The notes beneath the pieces were generated by a model. That model ran no database searches and was not told the DNA's origin. It saw only the letters and a list, made by a program, of their open reading frames with translations. From Salmonella enterica subsp. diarizonae (GTDB lineage Bacteria; Pseudomonadota; Gammaproteobacteria; Enterobacterales; Enterobacteriaceae): a stretch of 64,000 nt of DNA. Below are positions 31,148 through 40,179 of the stretch, in pieces. Within the stretch, counting starts at the first letter, position 1, and every line of letters begins with the position of its first letter. A program made the position numbers and the translations under genes. The stretch spans positions 1 to 64,000 of the forward strand of contig NZ_VXJV01000005.1 of the NCBI RefSeq assembly GCF_008692785.1, given 5' to 3'.

Positions 31148-33311
31148 CTAGACTAACGTTCCGATATCGACAGAATCTGATGTATCCTCCGTATAGACTG
31201 ACGACGAATCACTGCTGTCAGATTCTATATCTTCCGCAAAATTGTCTATTCTCCCGGCTAACGATCCGTCTCTCGCGGCTAACGATCCGTTGCTACTAAG
31301 ATCAGATCGGGCATCAGTGGCCGCCGCATACATATCATTTCCTCCCTCCTCAGGTGACGAGCCGGCATTGTCAGATGCAGTTATATCATCCTGTATTGCA
31401 GATGGTTTTTGGTTAACCGATTGATCTTTTACCTGTTTTTCAGCCAGTTTGTTGTGGTGGATGTTCGTAAAAAGTTTTGCAAAAATTGGTACTGAGAGCG
31501 CCGCCACGACGCTACCGAGCCCTTCTATTGCATCAAATCCGGAGCTCGAAATACCGGATTGTGTTACATTGGTTTGACTATTCACGTAATTTTCGACGGT
31601 TTGTTCAATGTTCCCCAGTTTGTTTATAACGGTCTGTGTTGATTGACTAATATCGTTGGCAGTGCTGCTGGCGTTAGCCAGAGTATCACTGACTTTGCTT
31701 ATATCCGTCGCCTTTGCATTAATCCGGTCAATTGTAGAGCTTAACGCTGTGCTCGCCATATTTTTTGCTTGCTGCGCAATTTGAGTGGCTTGTTCTTCGC
31801 ATTCCTCTTTTGCAGCAGTGGTCAATTGACCAGTTGGAACCAAGTTACCATAATCGTCGACTGTCATCTGTTGGTTATTTGGATCAGCGAAAGCAGTTGC
31901 CTCTGTCTGTACCAGCGCTGTATCATAAGCTTTCCTTTCGATGTCTGAAAGGATTTGATCTTGTGCTGAAGAAAGCCACTCTGCAACTTCAGTTATTTGT
32001 GTGACGTTGTCTTCACATTGTGTAGCAATATCGTTCAGCATACTGCTAATCTGATCTTCAAGCTCCACACTATTTTCCAGACTGGTAATCTCATCTTGTA
32101 AGTCGGCTGGAATATCAACAAGTTGATCTGCTTCCGCCGTGTCGGCAGTAGAACGCTCCCCTCGTAACGTGAAACCTAGCACATCAATACCTACCCCAAG
32201 AAGCAGCGTCGCTATGCCAATAATGGAGAAAAGTGTGTTATCAGATATTCGGTGCGTGTGTTTTTGTTTCGCCTCTTGCACAGGCGTTGCATTGAGTTCA
32301 ACTTTATCTTTAGTAGAAGTATTGTTAATACTATCAATTAGTTGCAGATTATTATTGTTAGCTGAACTATGACTGTTTCCAGGAGCATTATTCTCAGATG
32401 AGCTCAAATTACCTCGCTCCTGAACATGATTGTTAGCTGAGCTACGGCGCTCTATATCAGCGTTATTCCCAAATGAGTTCAAATGACTATCAGGATTATG
32501 GGCATCACTGGCGATCCTGTCGTTAATGGCAGGCGTATTAGTACTCTGGTCGCGAGTGATGACACCAGACGTACTGGCATTTACGTTTGTTAAATTAGAT
32601 GTATGCCCGACGGTCCCTTGCTTTTCAACACTCGTTGATGCCACGCAGCCGGTGTCTATCGGTAATAAGGAGCGTTTTTCTAACCGCATTTCTTTCGGTT
32701 GTACTACCTCCGATTTTAAGTTAGCAGTAGCAATACTTGCTTTATTCTCACCTCGCGATAACGCTTTATCCAGATAAGCAACTTTCTCCGAAAAGGCTTT
32801 CCTGTCAAATGTATTGCTATCAGAGCTAATATTATCCTTAATCGCCGTTGCAGAAGGGTGCTGTGAGGTAGCCTGCATCGCTCTTAGCTGCTTGCCCTTG
32901 TTAGAGGCTACTACTGACGCATTAGTTGTTGGACCGAATACTGAAGCAAATACTTGGGTTCCACGACCTGTAATATCACCACCGAAACGTTCATAAGCAC
33001 CAACTACAGCGCTCATCCGTTCTGGTATGTTAGCTAAATTAGAACCTTTGTTGTTAAAAAAATCCGTTGCGGTAGTAAGGGGATCTTGATGATTTTTAAT
33101 AAGTTCTTTCGTAAGAGCTGGAGCAAACCCATCGGCAAGGCCAGGTCTTTTTCTCCCGCTATGGTCGATAAGTCGAACTGTATTAAACGCTGAATCTTTC
33201 GGTGTATTATAAATTTCCTGTTTAATAGTACTTGTATTACCACCATTATTAAGGCCAGAAGCTCTGGGTGGTAAAGAGGGGGGGGGTTGGTATGCTAACT
33301 GGTATAGGCAT
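31148..33311 (-). CDS. Tir-like (translocated intimin receptor-like) protein, frameshifted near the 5' end
   Basis: The frame from the ATG at 33016 gives 622 residues. Translation should begin at the ATG at 33311 (MPIPVSIP), preceded by AGGAG, but a run of nine C at 33286-33278 puts that start out of frame. With eight C it would be 720 residues. Residues below are in the 622-frame. A hydrophobic segment at about 258-283 (LFSIIGIATLLLGVGIDVLG) and another at about 499-518 flank a roughly 210-residue loop. Within it, AFADPNNQ followed by VDDYGNLVPTGQL (31894-31823) closely matches the intimin-binding hairpin of E. coli Tir, and IAQQAK follows as in Tir. The last 110 residues are Ser/Asp/Gly-rich and end with SDSSSVYTEDTSD, resembling the Tir tail around its host-phosphorylated tyrosines. 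The N-terminal part is Ser/Asn-rich. It lies divergent to the T3SS operon. Homology by eye is strong in the hairpin and weak elsewhere. Confidence 0.8.
33278..33286 (-). repeat. C9 homopolymer at the start of the Tir-like gene
   Basis: Nine G on the plus strand, nine C in the coding strand, eight codons after the likely start. With nine the first frame stops after 20 codons; with eight it joins the 622-codon frame. Such tracts allow polymerase slippage. Confidence 0.9.
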
Positions 33312-33384
33312 GCTTAGCTCCTGAATTTAATTTACGTATATACTCATGATATTTCGAGTATCATTTGCGTTGGCTTTTTTACTT

Positions 33385-33412
33385 CAGCCATTTACTTCAT
33401 TGTAAATGGCTG
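33385..33412. promoter_or_regulatory. perfect dyad in the divergent promoter region
   Basis: CAGCCATTTAC and GTAAATGGCTG form an 11-bp perfect inverted repeat around a 6-base centre. It lies between the divergent Tir-like gene and the T3SS operon and is not followed by a T-run on either strand, so it is better explained as an operator than as a terminator. The binding protein is unknown. Confidence 0.45.
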
Positions 33413-33645
33413 GGGATTCGTTGTGTCGCCGCTTGTCAGCAACTCTAATGACTTAAGGTATAAACGTACAGGTTAACCAAGAAATGATAAGTGAATCCGG
33501 GCAATAAGAGCAATAATAAAGTGACACTCATTATTCTTCCTCTGTGTCTATTTTTGGACTAATTAAAGTGTAATTTAATGGGTTGTTTTTTGTGGTGTGT
33601 TTTGCGACATTGGCAGTCGAATTGGAGAGGGAGGTTGCATACATA

Positions 33646-34077
33646 ATGGCAACATGGCTGGATATTCCAGACATATTTTGGTTAGGGCATAAGAACAATA
33701 GCGGTGAGTGTATTGAGTTTACTGTTCAGATAAACTTTTTATCAGGGAAAATTATTGAGAACAGTGATTTTTGGTTATTGATGGTGAAGTTACCAACGCC
33801 GTCGGAGAAAGATGTAGCTCGCTGGATAACATGTAGCGGTGTACTTCTGGCTGCAAATGGTGCCTGGCAATACGGAATTATACAACGAGATAATATCTGG
33901 TGGTTGGTCCAGCGTTTTACGAATCAAGTGGAGTTATATGTACTATGCCAAAAAGTGAATGAGCACATTGCGGTAGCTACGCTTCTTGGTCGGAGGCTTC
34001 AAAATCAATTGCAGAATGTCATAACCAATGACAATCAATTCCGTTTATCGCATATGGTTAGAAATGGTTTAGTATGA
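33646..34077 (+). CDS. SsaB/SpiC-like T3SS gatekeeper-associated protein
   Basis: First gene of the T3SS operon. The start at ATG 33646 (MATWLDIPDIFWLG) gives 143 residues; the frame is open to a TTG at 33583. It is diverged, but its position directly before the secretin, the size, and the central Leu-Leu-Ala-Ala-Asn-Gly and final helix with His-Ile-Ala-Val-Ala-Thr-Leu-Leu agree with SPI-2 SsaB (SpiC). In SPI-2 SsaB works with SsaL and SsaM to control the switch from translocators to effectors; both partners occur further down this operon. The stop overlaps the sctC start as ATGA. Confidence 0.65.
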   Translation: MATWLDIPDIFWLGHKNNSGECIEFTVQINFLSGKIIENSDFWLLMVKLPTPSEKDVARWITCSGVLLAANGAWQYGIIQRDNIWWLVQRFTNQVELYVLCQKVNEHIAVATLLGRRLQNQLQNVITNDNQFRLSHMVRNGLV

Positions 34078-35579
34078 GAGCATTGCTTTTTTTATTCATA
34101 TTGATTTTATTGCCAATTGAGGCATTTTCTGCGTCTACCCTCGATTGGAAGGGGCCCCCTTTCTTTGTTATGACTCACGGTATGCTCGTGAGCGAACTGT
34201 TGAAAAATTTTGGTGCAAATTATGATATACCGGTAATTACCAGTCCGTCTATTCGAGATGTTTTTATCGGTCGCTTCGAAAAGGGTACGCCGGAACAGCA
34301 GTTGGATAGGCTTGCTCGTACTTATAATTTGGTTTGGTATTATGATGGTAAGGCGCTCTATGTTTACAAAAACAATGAAGTGAAATCTTCTGTTATTACG
34401 CCAGAATTTGATACTCGTGAACAGCTTAAGGAATATGTTCTTCAGGCAGGCGTTCTTGCTGAAGGGACATGCCAGCTTCGTCAAATTGGTGTTTCGCAAT
34501 CTTTTGAGATCTATGGAGTCCCTGAATGTGTTAAGCATATCACAGATATAGCCAGCCAGCTAAGCGTTGCCTCGCGTAACCAGGCTCAGGTAGATCAACA
34601 AAAAGAAAATGTCCAGGTATTTCCATTAAAGTACGCATCTGCAACAGATGTAACTTATCAATATCGGAATCAGAGTGTAATAATTCCTGGTGTTGTGACG
34701 GTGTTACAGCGAATGAATAATTCGCAGGCAGTTAATAGTGCCAGCACACCAACACAGCTTAATGCAGCGCAACAGGAAACCGAAAGTAGTGGGCCAACAT
34801 TTTCTGCTGACCCGCGTCAAAATGCAGTGGTTGTTCGTGACCGTGATGCCAATATGCCAATGTACCAACGTCTTATTTCACAGTTAGACCATCGGCAGGA
34901 TGCGATTGAAATTACGGTGTCCATTATTGATGTTAATGCTGAAGATCTTGGCGCATTAGGTATTGATTGGGCTGCAAACGCTGATATAGGGGGAATGAAC
35001 TTACAGCTTAATACCAATTTATCCAGCGGCAGTGGCTATGCGACTTCAGTGATCACTAATGCGAGCGATTTTATGGTCAGAGTCAATGCACTGGAGCAAA
35101 AATCCCAGGCAAAGGTGTTATCCCAACCTTCGGTGGTGACGTTGAATAACGTACAGGCTGTATTGGATAAAAATACAACGTTTTATACCAAATTAGTGGG
35201 GGACAAAGTTGCTAAGTTGGCCTCCATTACAAGTGGAACATTAATGCAGGTTACGCCACGCGTCGTAAAAAATGAGGCTGGAATTGCTGAAGTGTTGTTA
35301 CTTTTAAGTATTCAGGATGGGAGCCAGCAGTCGTCAGCTCTTGGTGCGGATGGTATGCCGCAGGTTCAGAATTCAGAAATTGATACTCAGGCAACGTTAA
35401 AAAGTGGGCAAAGTTTGTTACTGGGGGGCTTTGTTCAGGATCAAGATATCGTAACGGAACGCAAAATTCCGTTATTAGGTGATATCTATTTGATTGGTAA
35501 TTTTTTTAAAAGCAAGGAAACAACAAAAGTACAAACCGTGCGCCTATTTTTGATCAAAGCGGTACCACTTAAAATTTAA
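34074..35579 (+). CDS. sctC: T3SS outer-membrane secretin SctC (SsaC-like)
   Basis: A 501-residue secretin with a signal peptide ending near Glu-Ala-Phe-Ser-Ala (residue 20). N0 and N1 ring domains fill about residues 25-180, a second N-domain region follows to about 285, and the secretin core with Gln-Ala-Lys-Val-Leu-Ser-Gln-Pro-Ser-Val and Ser-Gly-Gln-Ser-Leu-Leu-Leu-Gly-Gly-Phe is at about 340-475. SPI-2 SsaC is about the same length. It forms the outer-membrane pore of the needle complex. No pilotin gene is apparent nearby. Confidence 0.95.
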   Translation: MRALLFLFILILLPIEAFSASTLDWKGPPFFVMTHGMLVSELLKNFGANYDIPVITSPSIRDVFIGRFEKGTPEQQLDRLARTYNLVWYYDGKALYVYKNNEVKSSVITPEFDTREQLKEYVLQAGVLAEGTCQLRQIGVSQSFEIYGVPECVKHITDIASQLSVASRNQAQVDQQKENVQVFPLKYASATDVTYQYRNQSVIIPGVVTVLQRMNNSQAVNSASTPTQLNAAQQETESSGPTFSADPRQNAVVVRDRDANMPMYQRLISQLDHRQDAIEITVSIIDVNAEDLGALGIDWAANADIGGMNLQLNTNLSSGSGYATSVITNASDFMVRVNALEQKSQAKVLSQPSVVTLNNVQAVLDKNTTFYTKLVGDKVAKLASITSGTLMQVTPRVVKNEAGIAEVLLLLSIQDGSQQSSALGADGMPQVQNSEIDTQATLKSGQSLLLGGFVQDQDIVTERKIPLLGDIYLIGNFFKSKETTKVQTVRLFLIKAVPLKI

Positions 35580-35588
35580 GAGGGCGTG

Positions 35589-36845
35589 ATGGATTACGTA
35601 TATAAAATAAAATTTTTAAATTCTTCTTTGGTCGGTCGTGAGCTGCTACTGCGAGAAGGTATATTTAGTATTGGGACAGGTGATTGTGATGTCTGGCTGG
35701 CTTTATCTGAGAGTGAAGAAAAACAGATAGAATTTGATATCAGCAGTCAGGGGATTAGTTTAACGAAGACCACTAAACTCTGGCGTAACGGCATTGAGGG
35801 GATTGCTCTTGCGGGTGAGCTTTTACCTTTACAGGCTACTCTTGATATAGCGGGTATACAGTTTGCCCTTGGGGAGATGGATAGTTGTCTGGATTCATTG
35901 ATAGCTGTCACCCGCAAGAATAGTACTATATCATCAAATCACAATAGATTTATTATTATACTGATCATCGTGATGGTCATTGCCAGTTTAGTGTTAATGT
36001 GTGGTACAGGGTATTTAATCCATAATGCGCGAGCGAGAGAGAATTCTGTATTGCCAGATGTTGAGGTACAAAAGAAGTTAGTAGAACTTGAAAACCAACA
36101 TGTTCTTCCTGGGGTTAAATTTTTCTGGGAAAAAAATGACGTGGTTAATATATCAGGACAATGCAAAAGTGAGAAGTTACTGCAACCAGTACTGGATTTC
36201 CTAAAAAATAATGATACCAATTACATACTGGATGTTATTTGCGATGATCGTCTAATACAGAATGTTATGGATGCCTTACAGATTAATGGTTTTGACCGGG
36301 TTTTCGCATATATGGATAAAGCTCCTGGAAAGGTGATTATTAGTGGTCAAATAGAAGAAGATCAACGGTGGCAACGGGTTGTTAAGCTTTTGAACGATAT
36401 GCAGGGGCTACGTTCCTGGTCGGTTAAATCAGTAAATGATAAAGAGTTGGATGAATTGATTAGTGACTTGCGCAAGTTGAAATTATTGCCAATGTTGAGC
36501 ATTCAACGTGTAGATGACCGTATTATTGTGAGTGGACGTCTCAATCTTCAGGAGCGTAACTCATTGTATACTTTAATTCGACATCATATGCTTTCTTATC
36601 CGGGAACACAGGAAATTATCTACCAGAATATTAACACTAGTTCGAGTGCGCTGGGTATTTTACCTGCTCCTGTTGCGAGTATTGGTGGTAATAGTGATTT
36701 TCCTTATGTCATTCTGGACGATGGTACTCGCTTGCAAAAAGGGGCTGTGCTGCCTGGGGGGTATCAAATCGTGAATATCGACAGTATTAACGGTATCGAA
36801 CTTACTAAACGTGGGGAGCTATTGCATCTACCCTTGGGATTATGA
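35589..36845 (+). CDS. sctD: T3SS inner-membrane ring protein SctD (SsaD-like)
   Basis: A 418-residue single-pass protein. An N-terminal cytosolic FHA-like domain (about residues 1-115) is followed by one membrane segment (Phe-Ile-Ile-Ile-Leu-Ile-Ile-Val-Met-Val, about 119-142) and a periplasmic part with three BON-like ring modules. It forms the outer of the two inner-membrane rings. ATG at 35589 chosen over a GTG directly before it. The next gene starts within its stop region. Confidence 0.9.
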   Translation: MDYVYKIKFLNSSLVGRELLLREGIFSIGTGDCDVWLALSESEEKQIEFDISSQGISLTKTTKLWRNGIEGIALAGELLPLQATLDIAGIQFALGEMDSCLDSLIAVTRKNSTISSNHNRFIIILIIVMVIASLVLMCGTGYLIHNARARENSVLPDVEVQKKLVELENQHVLPGVKFFWEKNDVVNISGQCKSEKLLQPVLDFLKNNDTNYILDVICDDRLIQNVMDALQINGFDRVFAYMDKAPGKVIISGQIEEDQRWQRVVKLLNDMQGLRSWSVKSVNDKELDELISDLRKLKLLPMLSIQRVDDRIIVSGRLNLQERNSLYTLIRHHMLSYPGTQEIIYQNINTSSSALGILPAPVASIGGNSDFPYVILDDGTRLQKGAVLPGGYQIVNIDSINGIELTKRGELLHLPLGL

Positions 36846-36846
36846 C

Positions 36847-37080
36847 ATGACAAAAAATCGTTTTGTAAATATTATTGGCAATGTCACCGAAAGTAATGAG
36901 AAATTAAGATGTGATCCATACGGAACACATTTCTTTCAATTGCAGGAAATACTTACCGAAGCTATTAATGGGAAAAATAATTTCCCTGAAATTTACCGGG
37001 AGTCGCTAGTTCATGCGTTACTATCTGGTATACGTGTTATTGAAAGAGTGTCGATGAATTATCGGCATAAGAATCCCTGA
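36847..37080 (+). CDS. small T3SS chaperone, SsaE position
   Basis: A 77-residue acidic-to-neutral helical protein starting MTKNRFVNIIG. By position (between sctD and the SseA-like gene) and size it corresponds to SsaE of SPI-2 and SctE-type co-chaperones, which assist needle or translocator subunits. Sequence similarity by eye is low. The ATG overlaps the end of sctD closely, so translational coupling is likely. Confidence 0.65.
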   Translation: MTKNRFVNIIGNVTESNEKLRCDPYGTHFFQLQEILTEAINGKNNFPEIYRESLVHALLSGIRVIERVSMNYRHKNP

Positions 37081-37104
37081 CATTGACTTTTGAAAGGACG
37101 GGCT

Positions 37105-37470
37105 ATGAATGGTATTGATGATATTCAGGCGAACATAGAGCGTGAACGATATAAACTTATTTCTGAAGTAGAACGTTTTGAAAAATTAAAAGTAACCTAT
37201 GAACAGTTAGTCGAGAAAGCAAAGACTGACCCTAAAATTTCTTCTCAGCTAAAAGAGTTTGAGGTATTACATGGGGAAATATTGTTGCAGGATATGGCGA
37301 ATATTGCGGACCAAATCCGCCGGGCAAAAGAACAGTACCAATCTCTAAAACGAATGGTTGCTATCGCTAATACTTCTTCAGTGAATGTGCAACCTCAAAA
37401 GATAGATGGTAACGCTACGCCTGAAAGAAAAGAGGCGTTAAAGCCAAAATTGTATAAAAGTTTTATGTAG
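37105..37470 (+). CDS. translocator chaperone, SseA position
   Basis: A 121-residue protein, largely one coiled coil (residues 5-95, regular charged heptads), with a basic C terminus. ATG at 37105 is preceded by AAGGA; a TTG upstream was rejected. SPI-2 has sseA, the chaperone of SseB and SseD, at exactly this place and of similar size. Function is inferred mainly from synteny. Confidence 0.65.
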   Translation: MNGIDDIQANIERERYKLISEVERFEKLKVTYEQLVEKAKTDPKISSQLKEFEVLHGEILLQDMANIADQIRRAKEQYQSLKRMVAIANTSSVNVQPQKIDGNATPERKEALKPKLYKSFM

Positions 37471-37495
37471 AAACAAATTTAACACGGACTATCAT

Positions 37496-38101
37496 ATGTA
37501 TTCGAATACCGAAGTAAGTGCAACGTCAAACCAGTTTTATACATCATCAGTAGTTGCAGCTTCAACAGCTGAAACATCAATGATGGTATCAGAAATGAGT
37601 GTATTTAGTGTCATCTGTCTACTTTATGTTGAACACTGTTATGCAGTTGTCGGTTTAGTCGCGAACGTGGGGCAGCAATATAACGTTCAGACAGAAAATG
37701 AGTTGGCATGTCAAAAAATGTCCAATGAAACAAATGAAGTGCTTGTCAACGTGCAAAATGAAGTGGATCAAAATAATAATCCTAATGAGACGGCGGCATT
37801 GCCTGATGATGTTGTCGATTATATCAACGACAATGCCATTATTATAACAGGTGTAACTGATGGAGGTGAGGGCGGTACTTTTTCACCTATTAGTACCGAT
37901 GATAAATTTAATGAAGGGCAATTACAAGCTATCAAGGGGCAGTTTGATATTATGTCGACATCATATTCAGATTCGAATAGTAAATATCAACTTGAGTTAC
38001 AGGTTGCGTTACAGGCTTTAACTCAGAGTATTACTGCCATTTCACAGACAATGTCTAAATCTAACCAGGTTATTACTCAAATAGTCTCAAACTTTAAATA
38101 G
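37496..38101 (+). CDS. EspA/SseB-family translocon filament protein
   Basis: A 201-residue protein of the SseB/EspA family. The conserved segment reads Leu-Pro-Asp-Asp-Val-Val-Asp-Tyr-Ile-Asn-Asp-Asn-Ala-Ile at about residues 98-111. SseB has Val-Pro-Glu-Asp-Val-Ile-Lys-Tyr-Met-Arg-Asp-Asn-Gly-Ile and EspA Leu-Pro-Asp-Glu-Val-Ile-Ser-Tyr-Ile-Asn-Asp. Gly-Gln-Leu-Gln-Ala-Ile-Lys follows, as in SseB. The C terminus is a polymerising coiled coil. It is predicted to form the sheath or filament joining needle to pore. A hydrophobic stretch at about residues 35-57 is also a family feature. Confidence 0.85.
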   Translation: MYSNTEVSATSNQFYTSSVVAASTAETSMMVSEMSVFSVICLLYVEHCYAVVGLVANVGQQYNVQTENELACQKMSNETNEVLVNVQNEVDQNNNPNETAALPDDVVDYINDNAIIITGVTDGGEGGTFSPISTDDKFNEGQLQAIKGQFDIMSTSYSDSNSKYQLELQVALQALTQSITAISQTMSKSNQVITQIVSNFK

Positions 38102-38116
38102 TTTTTGGAGGTCTAT

Positions 38117-38902
38117 ATGCAAATCTTAGGCGTAAATTCTACCAGCAGCGCTGATGTTGGTAGAAATTTAATGACCATCAAATTTATGAACAGAATAAAT
38201 ATGTTACTTTCTGTTCAGAGTCAAGCCATTCAAAATAAAGGAGAGATTGCTGGTATCAAGCAGCAGCAGCAAGATGCAATCGACACTCAGAAGAAGAATG
38301 AAGACGAGTATAAAAAAGAGCAACGTCATCGTATCCTTCATGCCATTGTGAGTATCATTGCGCATGTAATTAATTTAGTCATGACTATCGTTCGACCGGT
38401 TAAACATATTGCTAAAGCGGCCAGGAAAGCAGTGACCAAAACGGTACGTAAAAGTATAGGGAAGGCGAGCCAGGGTTTGATGCAGCATATCGGGTTATCG
38501 CAACCGATGAAGCGCATGGCTGGGGGCGCTAAGAAAGCCCTTAAAACCGGTGTTGAAAAACCAGGCATGGGTAAGCGTGCATTAACTCATATTGCTAACG
38601 GTGGCGCTAAGCGCTTTATCAAGCGCACCGCAGTGATTGATGGTATCAGCGGTGGTCTGAACGGTATTGGCGATGGTGTTTTTAAGGTACAAACAGCCAA
38701 AATAAAAAATGCCATTGATAATTTGCAGAACAATATTGATCTTATCAGTACAAACTATGAGCTTTCTGAGTCTCTCAAGCAGAAAGAGCAGGATAATATC
38801 AAAAAGCAGGTTGATGCAAATATACAAATGCTAGAAAACGTTACATCTGCAGTAAATTCAATGGGCAACCTACAGATGCAAGTTTTGACTAATGCCGTAT
38901 AA
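38117..38902 (+). CDS. SseC/EspD-like translocator (short)
   Basis: A 261-residue protein. ATG at 38117 has a strong TTGGAGGT site. A hydrophobic segment lies at about residues 73-93 (Ile-Val-Ser-Ile-Ile-Ala-His-Val-Ile-Asn), followed by a very basic helical region and a C-terminal coiled coil. Order after the SseB-like gene and the Lys/Gln-rich amphipathic C terminus point to the major pore protein. It is much shorter than SseC (484) or EspD (about 380) and I see only one convincing membrane segment instead of two, so the pore role is uncertain. Confidence 0.6.
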   Translation: MQILGVNSTSSADVGRNLMTIKFMNRINMLLSVQSQAIQNKGEIAGIKQQQQDAIDTQKKNEDEYKKEQRHRILHAIVSIIAHVINLVMTIVRPVKHIAKAARKAVTKTVRKSIGKASQGLMQHIGLSQPMKRMAGGAKKALKTGVEKPGMGKRALTHIANGGAKRFIKRTAVIDGISGGLNGIGDGVFKVQTAKIKNAIDNLQNNIDLISTNYELSESLKQKEQDNIKKQVDANIQMLENVTSAVNSMGNLQMQVLTNAV

Positions 38903-38923
38903 CTAATCCTGGAGTATAAAATT

Positions 38924-39649
38924 ATGGCAACAACGATTACTGGCACTACCAGCAACGTAGCGGTACAAAGCGGTAATGTTTCCGGTCAGTCAATGGACAT
39001 GACCTCTTTTGACCTGAAAGAACAAATCATTGCTACTTTTAAAGAGCTGGCAGAGCAGGCATGTGAGATTCGCAACATGCAGTTGACGTCGGCGACGACT
39101 CAGGAGGTGAGCTCTTGGGGTCGTCAGGTGTCCTCATTTCAACATCAACGCGATTCTGCGAGTAAGACGATGAAATCTACAATTCTTGCCGGTGCAGGTG
39201 AAGTGGTGGGTGGCATTGTTTCAATGGGATGTTCGTTTGGTGGGCATGTTGCATCTAAAGGTATCACTCATAAGGAGCGATACAACCGTCGTCAAGCGCT
39301 GAAGGGTGCTAAAGGATTAGCGGGAGATGCGCTCGATAACTATCTTAAGGCTAATGAGAGACCCCTTAATCCACATAGTAAGTTAGGTATATTAGGGCAA
39401 TGTGGTGAGCCTATCGGTAAATTGATTAGCCAGCCCTTTTCGATTGGAGGGAGCATCATTGGTTCCGGGGCTAAGAAATTAGATTCTATCGCTGAGATGG
39501 ATAAATATAATAGTAATTTGGCATTGAATAATGCAAAGCAATATGCAGATGCTGGTAAAAAAATTTCCAGTCAATTTGCCACTGTTGCTAGTTCTCTGGC
39601 CTCGGCCGCAGAGCGCTTTTCTCGTGCGATTACAGCCGTAGCAGGCTAA
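38924..39649 (+). CDS. SseD/EspB-like translocator
   Basis: A 241-residue protein with a Thr/Ser-rich N terminus as in secreted substrates. A Gly/Ala/Val segment at about residues 89-111 (Ile-Leu-Ala-Gly-Ala-Gly-Glu-Val-Val-Gly-Gly-Ile-Val) could insert into membranes, and an amphipathic Ala/Ser-rich C-terminal helix follows. It is third in the translocator block, the place of SseD in SPI-2. Assigned by order and physical character. Confidence 0.65.
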   Translation: MATTITGTTSNVAVQSGNVSGQSMDMTSFDLKEQIIATFKELAEQACEIRNMQLTSATTQEVSSWGRQVSSFQHQRDSASKTMKSTILAGAGEVVGGIVSMGCSFGGHVASKGITHKERYNRRQALKGAKGLAGDALDNYLKANERPLNPHSKLGILGQCGEPIGKLISQPFSIGGSIIGSGAKKLDSIAEMDKYNSNLALNNAKQYADAGKKISSQFATVASSLASAAERFSRAITAVAG

Positions 39650-39705
39650 TACTTAGTGGCCTGCATAGCAGGCCACTATTAATTATCATTTAATGGAATA
39701 TTGCC

Positions 39706-39924
39706 ATGAGTAGTCTTGAAAATGTTAATGCTCAACTATTACAGACCGCTAATAATAACTGGAGTAATGTGCAAAACATGATGTCTCCTTCTGATCTAAA
39801 TAATCCACTTGATATGTTACGCATTCAAGAATGGGCTCAACAATATTCAACGGCAGTGCAACTTGATAGTGCTGTAATAAAAATGTTCAAGGATCTTCTG
39901 TCCGGTATTACGTCAAAAATATAA
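39706..39924 (+). CDS. sctF: T3SS needle subunit SctF (SsaG-like)
   Basis: A 72-residue helix-turn-helix protein. The central Pro-Ser-Asp-Leu-Asn-Asn-Pro-Leu-Asp-Met-Leu matches the turn region of needle subunits (typically P-S-D-P-x-x-L), and Gln-Tyr-Ser-x-Ala-Val-Gln-Leu-Asp-Ser with a Leu/Ile C terminus follows as in SsaG and EscF. It should polymerise into the extracellular needle. Confidence 0.88.
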   Translation: MSSLENVNAQLLQTANNNWSNVQNMMSPSDLNNPLDMLRIQEWAQQYSTAVQLDSAVIKMFKDLLSGITSKI

Positions 39925-40166
39925 TGAACAGTATACAAAAACGATTATTAGTAGAGTGCTTAATAATGGCTGCGCAGTATAATATGCGTTCTGAAGGTAA
40001 TTCTATCCTTGACGTTCTACCTTTCCTGGTTGCAGATGAGAATGATAGAGCACTCTGTGAAGCCCTCTATTATGTTTTACTTAAGGATGAAGCTGCTTTT
40101 TTTAGTGTAAGAGAATTACTCTCACCTGAAATGAATAAAAAACTCGATTTTTTTATCTTAAATTAA
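39924..40166 (+). CDS. needle co-chaperone, SsaH position
   Basis: An 80-residue acidic helical protein whose ATG overlaps the last base of the sctF stop. SPI-2 ssaH (75 residues) lies in the same place and acts with SsaE to hold the needle subunit SsaG. Tetratricopeptide-like leucine spacing (Leu-Leu-Val-Glu-Cys-Leu-Ile, Ala-Leu-Cys-Glu-Ala-Leu) is compatible with a needle chaperone. Confidence 0.75.
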   Translation: MNSIQKRLLVECLIMAAQYNMRSEGNSILDVLPFLVADENDRALCEALYYVLLKDEAAFFSVRELLSPEMNKKLDFFILN

Positions 40167-40179
40167 TAAATGGTGGTTT

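Noticed and set aside
33034..33246. A 70-codon minus-strand frame upstream of the Tir-like ATG
   Set aside because: It lies in the wrong frame over what reads as the N-terminal 98 residues of the Tir-like protein once the C9 run is corrected.
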